Shown here in pieces: positions 13,918 to 17,991 of a DNA stretch of 17,991 nt. Source of the stretch: JACKNG01 sp040904625 (GTDB lineage Bacteria > Pseudomonadota > Gammaproteobacteria > Ga0077536). The first letter of the stretch is position 1. Every line of letters begins with the position of its first letter. The position numbers were made by a program, and so were the translations under genes. The notes below the pieces were generated by a model. That model saw only the letters and a list, made by a program, of their open reading frames with translations. It made no database searches and was not told the origin of the DNA. Location: assembly GCA_040904625.1 (NCBI GenBank), contig JBBDTC010000300.1, positions 1 to 17,991 of the forward strand, in the 5' to 3' direction.

Positions 13918-14873
13918 CGCCCCTGCTCCGTGCGCATACTCGCCGCGAGGATGGTGAGAACGAGATCCTCGAAGGACATACCGTTCTCGCGGGCGGCCAT
14001 CGGCACCAGCGAATGGTCGGTCATGCCGGGTACGGTATTCAGTTCGATGAGCCACATCTGGCCGGAGTCGTCGCGCATGAAATCGACCCGCCCCCATCCG
14101 CGGCAATTCAATGCGTCGAAGGCGCGCATGCCGAGCTCGGCAGCTGCCTGTTCGTCGGCACTGGCCAGGCCGCAGGGGCACAGATAACGCGTATCGTCGG
14201 CGACGTACTTGGCTTCGTAGTCGTAGAACGCCCGCGATGTCTCGAGCTTGATCATCGGCAGTGCCTCGCCGTCGACGACCGACAGCGTGTATTCACCGCC
14301 GCTGATGGCGCGTTCGACGAGCACGTCCGGGTCGAACGCCCGCGCCTGCTCGATGGCCGTACGCAGGGCTTCGCCGTTGTCGACTTTGCTGACACCGATG
14401 CTCGAGCCTTCCCGCGCCGGTTTGACGAAAACGGGAGCACCCAGCCGCGCGAGGATGGCTTCGGGATCGTAATCCTCACCCGGCATCTCGAATGACGGCG
14501 TCGGCAAACCCGCCCCCGTCCAGACCAACTTGGCGCGCGGTTTGTCCATTGCCAGCGCACAGCCGAGTACGCCGCTGCCGGTATACGGAATGCCGATCAG
14601 ATCGAGTACGGCCTGGATCTGCCCGTCTTCGCCGCCGCGGCCATGGAGCACGATGAAATACCGATCCACCGCGTGTTCGAAGAATTCGCGCGACAGTCTG
14701 CCATTCCAGTCGATCGGACACGCATCGACACCGGCGTTGCGCAAAGCGGTCAACACCGCCTCGCCGCTGCGCAGTGAAATCGCACGCTCGGCCGATGCGC
14801 CGCCCATGAGCACGCCGACCCGGCCGGCTGCGCGCACGGTCCGCTGCAGCTGCGCCTGGGAGACCGGGCTCAT
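13914..14873 (-). CDS. ddlB: D-alanine--D-alanine ligase (Ddl)
   Basis: This ATP-grasp enzyme joins two D-alanines in the cytoplasm for the MurF step of peptidoglycan synthesis. Signature elements in the 319-residue protein are GRVGVLMGGASAERAISL with E29, HGRGGEDGQIQ (77-87) and EGSSIGV (155-161). The omega loop YDYEAKY carries K222 and Y223, the tyrosine linked to D-Ala rather than D-lactate specificity. RVDF and IELNTVPGMT supply D264, E277 and N279 for magnesium. It therefore looks like an ordinary housekeeping ligase, not a vancomycin-resistance type. It starts in the last codons of murB (ATGA overlap) behind a strong GGGAGGGG site (14878-14885), and its own stop overlaps the ftsQ start. 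Confidence 0.97.
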   Translation of the reverse strand: MSPVSQAQLQRTVRAAGRVGVLMGGASAERAISLRSGEAVLTALRNAGVDACPIDWNGRLSREFFEHAVDRYFIVLHGRGGEDGQIQAVLDLIGIPYTGSGVLGCALAMDKPRAKLVWTGAGLPTPSFEMPGEDYDPEAILARLGAPVFVKPAREGSSIGVSKVDNGEALRTAIEQARAFDPDVLVERAISGGEYTLSVVDGEALPMIKLETSRAFYDYEAKYVADDTRYLCPCGLASADEQAAAELGMRAFDALNCRGWGRVDFMRDDSGQMWLIELNTVPGMTDHSLVPMAARENGMSFEDLVLTILAASMRTEQGR

Positions 14874-15799
14874 GCCGCCCCTCCCGGCGCATGCGGAGCG
14901 TGCTGGCCGACGATCTGCACTTCGGTCTCGAGCTCGATCCCGGTCGTGGCTGCCACTACCGCACGGATGTGCCCGATCAGGCTTTCGATATCGGCGGCCG
15001 AAGCCGCATCGTCATTGACGATGAAGTTGGCATGCATGGTCGATACCTGACAGCCGCCGACGCGATACCCCTTGAGCCCGCATTGCTCGATCAGCCGCCC
15101 GGCAAAATCACCCGGCGGGTTCTTGAACACCGAGCCGCAGCTGGCCTGCCCGGTAGGCTGGGTGGCGCTGCGCTGAGCGAGAACCTCGCGGATGCGCTGG
15201 TGGCCGCGGCCGCCAGCGTGATCAGGCAGCGCCAGGGTTGCACCGAGGAACCAGCCTGCAGGGCCTTCGACACCGCGATAACGCGGTTCGAATTCGGCGG
15301 CCGGGTGGCTGCGAATGTGGCCGGACGCGTCGATCGTCTCGACGCTGTGCACGAACGACCACATCTCGCTGCCGAGGGCGCCGGCATTCATACGCAGCGC
15401 GCCGCCGAGCGTCCCCGGGATCCCGGCCAGAAACTCCAGCCCCTCACGATCCTGGCGCGCAGCTTCGCGTGCCAGCCGCGCACAGGTCACGCCGCAGTCG
15501 GCATAGAGTCGATCGGGCGCCGGCCAATGCATGGCATTCAAGTGGCTGCTCGTGGCAATGACCGCGGCCTGCACACCACCGTCGCGGACCAGCAGATTGC
15601 TGCCCAGGCCCAGCCACAGCAGTTCGAGGTCGGCGCCCATCTGAGCGATGAAGTCCACCAGGTCGTCACGATCGACCGGTTCGAAGTAGTACGCGGCCGG
15701 CCCGCCGCAACGCCAGGTCGAATGACGTGCCAGCGCTTCGTTGCGGCGGCAGCGCCCGCGCACGCGCGGTTCCCGATGCTGCTCAAAGGCCGCGTTCAT
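14870..15799 (-). CDS. murB: UDP-N-acetylenolpyruvoylglucosamine reductase MurB
   Basis: MurB is an FAD enzyme that reduces UDP-GlcNAc-enolpyruvate to UDP-MurNAc with NADPH. The 309-residue protein has the FAD-binding segment LGLGSNLLVRDGG (63-75) and GIPGTLGGALRMNAGALG (126-143). It also has R175 in the YRGVE stretch and the proton donor S223 in SCGSVFKNP. The C-terminal catalytic glutamate E293 is in LETEVQIVG. The GSVFKNP motif and short length point to a type II MurB. The ATG at 15799 overlaps the murC end by 17 bp behind AGGGGGG. The frame is open for 73 codons further upstream inside murC, but those residues do not match the family. It follows murC directly and couples to ddlB through ATGA. 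Confidence 0.96.
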   Translation of the reverse strand: MNAAFEQHREPRVRGRCRRNEALARHSTWRCGGPAAYYFEPVDRDDLVDFIAQMGADLELLWLGLGSNLLVRDGGVQAAVIATSSHLNAMHWPAPDRLYADCGVTCARLAREAARQDREGLEFLAGIPGTLGGALRMNAGALGSEMWSFVHSVETIDASGHIRSHPAAEFEPRYRGVEGPAGWFLGATLALPDHAGGRGHQRIREVLAQRSATQPTGQASCGSVFKNPPGDFAGRLIEQCGLKGYRVGGCQVSTMHANFIVNDDAASAADIESLIGHIRAVVAATTGIELETEVQIVGQHAPHAPGGAA

Positions 15800-17213
15800 C
15801 AGCCCCCCCTGCGCCTGCCAAGAGTGCCTCGGCAATGTGGCCGATATTGCCGGCGCCGAGCATGGCGACGACATCGTCATCTTCGACCAGACCGGCGAGC
15901 GTGGCCGCGACCGTACGCGGATCGGCGATAAACACCGGTTCGACCTGACCGCGGGTACGGATTGCACGCGCCAGCGAGCGGCCATCCGCGCCGACCACGG
16001 GCGCTTCGCCTGCGGCATAGACTTCGAGCAGGACCAGGCGGTCCGCGCGCGAGAGAACGGCGGCGAAATCCTCGAACAAATCCCGCGTGCGCGAATAACG
16101 GTGCGGCTGGAAGACTACCACCAGGCGACGCTCGGGCCAGCGTCGGCGAATCGTGCGCAGCACCGCGTCGAGCTCACGCGGGTGATGGCCGTAGTCATCG
16201 ACCAGGGTTACGTTCGTTGTGCCGAGGCGCACCCCCTCGTGAATCTGGCAGCGCCGGGCAATGCCCTCGAAACGTTCCAGCGCCAGGCGAATGGCCGCTG
16301 GTTTCACGCCCAGTTCGAGGGCCACGGCGATCGCCCCCAGGGCATTCTGCACGTTGTGCTCGCCGGGCATGTTGAGGATGAACTCGCCGTCTGCCGGCGC
16401 GAAACGACAGCTCACGCGAAAATGTTCGCGACCATCGATGTGCTCGAGACCATAGCCGCGAACATCGGCATCGGCGGCGAAGCCATAGGTGATGACGCGC
16501 GCTGGGATTTCGGGGATCAAAGCCGCTGCCCGCTCGTCGTCCAGACATACACAGGCGACGCCGTAGAACGGCAGGCGCCGAAAGAACTCGACGAACGTCG
16601 CCTCGAGCACGGCGAAGTCTCCGTCGTAGGTTGCCATGTGATCGGCGTCGACGTTGGTCAGTACCGCCATCAGCGGCTGCAGCAGCAGGAACGAGGCGTC
16701 GCTCTCGTCGGCCTCGACCACGATGTATCGACCGCTGCCAAGCCGCGCGTGTGAGTTGCTGCTGCGCACGAGTCCGCCGACGACGAAAGTCGGATCCAGC
16801 CCCGCCTCGGCGAGGACGCTCGCGATCAGACTGGTCGTGGTGGTCTTGCCATGGGTCCCGGCGACGGCAATGCCCTGGCGGAAGCGCATCAGTTCCGCCA
16901 GCATCTCGGCGCGGGGGACTACCGGGATGCGGCGCTCGCGTGCCGCCTGCAGTTCCACATTGGCGGCGTCGATGGCGCTCGAGAAAACCACCACATCGGC
17001 CTGCGCGACGTTGTCCGCCGCATGCCCGATGACGACTTCGAGGCCGATCTCACGCAGCCGCCCGGTGACTCTGGACTCGCTCGTATCAGAGCCCGAGACC
17101 CGGTAGCCGAGGTTACACATGACCTCGGCGATACCACTCATACCGGCGCCACCCACGCCGATGAAGTGGATGTGCTCGACGCGGTGCATCAACTGCCGCT
17201 CAGCGCTGCTCAT
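15783..17213 (-). CDS. murC: UDP-N-acetylmuramate--L-alanine ligase MurC
   Basis: MurC adds L-alanine to UDP-MurNAc with ATP, the first amino acid of the stem peptide, in the cytoplasm. The 476-residue protein has the N-terminal nucleotide-binding motif HIHFIGVGGAGMSGIAEV (14-31) and the P-loop GTHGKTTTTS (119-128). The VVEADESDASFL stretch, NVDADHMATY and the ligase motif MPGEHNVQNALGAIA follow. The C-terminal domain contains DDYGHHPREL and FQPHRYSRT. Three starts are possible: 17219, 17213 and 17189. I chose 17213 because GGAG (17221-17224) lies seven bases before it. The start at 17189 would give a more compact N-terminus but has no ribosome binding site. The 14-bp overlap with murG suggests coupling. 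Confidence 0.96.
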   Translation of the reverse strand: MSSAERQLMHRVEHIHFIGVGGAGMSGIAEVMCNLGYRVSGSDTSESRVTGRLREIGLEVVIGHAADNVAQADVVVFSSAIDAANVELQAARERRIPVVPRAEMLAELMRFRQGIAVAGTHGKTTTTSLIASVLAEAGLDPTFVVGGLVRSSNSHARLGSGRYIVVEADESDASFLLLQPLMAVLTNVDADHMATYDGDFAVLEATFVEFFRRLPFYGVACVCLDDERAAALIPEIPARVITYGFAADADVRGYGLEHIDGREHFRVSCRFAPADGEFILNMPGEHNVQNALGAIAVALELGVKPAAIRLALERFEGIARRCQIHEGVRLGTTNVTLVDDYGHHPRELDAVLRTIRRRWPERRLVVVFQPHRYSRTRDLFEDFAAVLSRADRLVLLEVYAAGEAPVVGADGRSLARAIRTRGQVEPVFIADPRTVAATLAGLVEDDDVVAMLGAGNIGHIAEALLAGAGGADERGL

Positions 17214-17991
17214 CGACATACTCCAGGCAGCGCTCGGCCACGTCCGCGCCGGCCCGTGGCCGGGCCAGGCCGCGTGCCCGTGTGGCCATGGCGATGAGAC
17301 TTTCGCGATCGCCCAGCAGGCGTCCGATCGCCGCACCCAGAGCGGCGCTGTCCAGCGCTTGCTCGGCGAACGACAGCGCTGCGCCCCGCTCGACCAGATA
17401 GCGCGCATTGGCGCTCTGATGATCGTCGACGGCGTAGGGATAGGGCACCAGTATCGCCGCCACACCGGCGGCGGTGATTTCCGCGATGGTCATCGCCCCG
17501 GCACGGGCGATGACCAGATCGGCAGCCGCATAGGCTGCCGCCATGTCCTCGATATAAGGCTCCACCACGACCTCGGTGAAATCGCCATGGGCGGCGTAGC
17601 GCGCCCGTGTCGCTGCGAGCGCGGCCTCGCCGCATTGATGCCGTACGCTCAAGTCGGCCACCCCGCACACGGCCAGCGCACCGGGGACGATTTCGTTGAG
17701 CGCGCGAGCGCCCCTGCTGCCGCCGAAAACCAGCACCCGCGCGCCCCTGCGCGCGGCCAGACGCTGCGCCGGCGGGGCAAGTGCGGCAATCTCGCGGCGC
17801 ACCGGGTTCCCCGTATCGACCGCACCGCTGGCGGGCGCGAAACTGCCGGGAAAGGCTTCCAGCACCACACGCGCGAAACGGGACAGCACGCGGTTGGTGA
17901 GACCCGGCACGGCGTTCTGTTCGTGGATCACCAGGGGCCGCCGGCACAACCAGGCGGCGAGGCCGCCCGGCCCGCTGACGAAGCCGCCCAT
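17200..17991 (-). CDS. murG: MurG undecaprenyl-PP-MurNAc-pentapeptide GlcNAc transferase, N-terminus outside window
   Basis: MurG transfers GlcNAc from UDP-GlcNAc to lipid I, making lipid II on the inner face of the cytoplasmic membrane. Only the last 264 codons or so are in the window. The frame is open through the right edge, and the first visible residues, MGGFVSGPGG, correspond to an internal loop normally about 90-100 residues into the protein. Visible marks are HEQNAVPGLTNR, TGNPVR, and the C-domain start VLVFGGSRGARALNE. The UDP-GlcNAc site DLVIARAGAMTIAEI and ILVPYPYAVDDHQSANA, ending in DDHQ, follow. The apparent methionine at 17991 is not the true start. It is the most upstream dcw gene here; ftsW is expected next but is not visible. 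Confidence 0.96.
   Translation of the reverse strand: MGGFVSGPGGLAAWLCRRPLVIHEQNAVPGLTNRVLSRFARVVLEAFPGSFAPASGAVDTGNPVRREIAALAPPAQRLAARRGARVLVFGGSRGARALNEIVPGALAVCGVADLSVRHQCGEAALAATRARYAAHGDFTEVVVEPYIEDMAAAYAAADLVIARAGAMTIAEITAAGVAAILVPYPYAVDDHQSANARYLVERGAALSFAEQALDSAALGAAIGRLLGDRESLIAMATRARGLARPRAGADVAERCLEYVDEQR

Noticed and set aside
15783..17465. N-terminally extended murC of 560 residues
   Set aside because: The first 84 residues lie within murG in another frame, are Trp-, Arg- and Pro-rich, and have no Mur ligase similarity. The start at 17213 has a good ribosome binding site.

Overview
The window is high-GC chromosomal DNA from a non-enteric gammaproteobacterium. I cannot place it below class from sequence alone. 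The evidence is a division and cell-wall (dcw) cluster in the order murG-murC-murB-ddlB-ftsQ-ftsA-ftsZ-lpxC, followed by a DUF721/DciA gene, a LytM (M23) peptidase, secA, argJ and a Nudix-ThiE fusion. This dcw-to-secA junction looks like the Pseudomonas-type arrangement (no secM, argJ after secA). The convergent coaE-zapD pair facing mutT recalls the enteric arrangement. The FtsZ tail (DYLDIPAFLRRQ) is also typical of gammaproteobacteria.

Layout from left to right. Positions 1-165 hold no gene but contain a 26-bp fragment resembling the ends of a repeat found elsewhere in the window. Positions 166-2582 (plus strand) carry pilD (prepilin peptidase), coaE (last step of CoA synthesis) and zapD (FtsZ-bundling protein). 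They converge on a minus-strand set, mutT/thiE-like, argJ and secA (2632-7722). Between secA and the upstream M23 peptidase gene (8161-9099, minus) is the only long gene-free stretch. It is filled by nested inverted repeats that look like one small non-autonomous element inside another. dciA (9153-9590, plus) is divergent from the peptidase gene and convergent with lpxC. From lpxC to the right edge everything is on the minus strand: lpxC, ftsZ, ftsA, ftsQ, ddlB, murB, murC and a 5'-truncated murG.

The dcw genes act together. MurC, MurB, DdlB and MurG build the peptidoglycan precursor, FtsQ, FtsA and FtsZ assemble the divisome, and LpxC commits carbon to lipid A. ZapD, the LytM protein, SecA and DciA tie in Z-ring bundling, wall remodelling, secretion and helicase loading. 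Coupling is tight: ATGA overlaps at murB/ddlB and ddlB/ftsQ, and 14-17 bp overlaps at murG/murC, murC/murB and secA/argJ.

Most of the window is conserved housekeeping. The unusual part is the 374-bp nested repeat at 7791-8164, which apparently inserted at the stop codon of the peptidase gene, together with a diverged relative of its inner end at 55-80. No gene here suggests a new defence or metabolic system.
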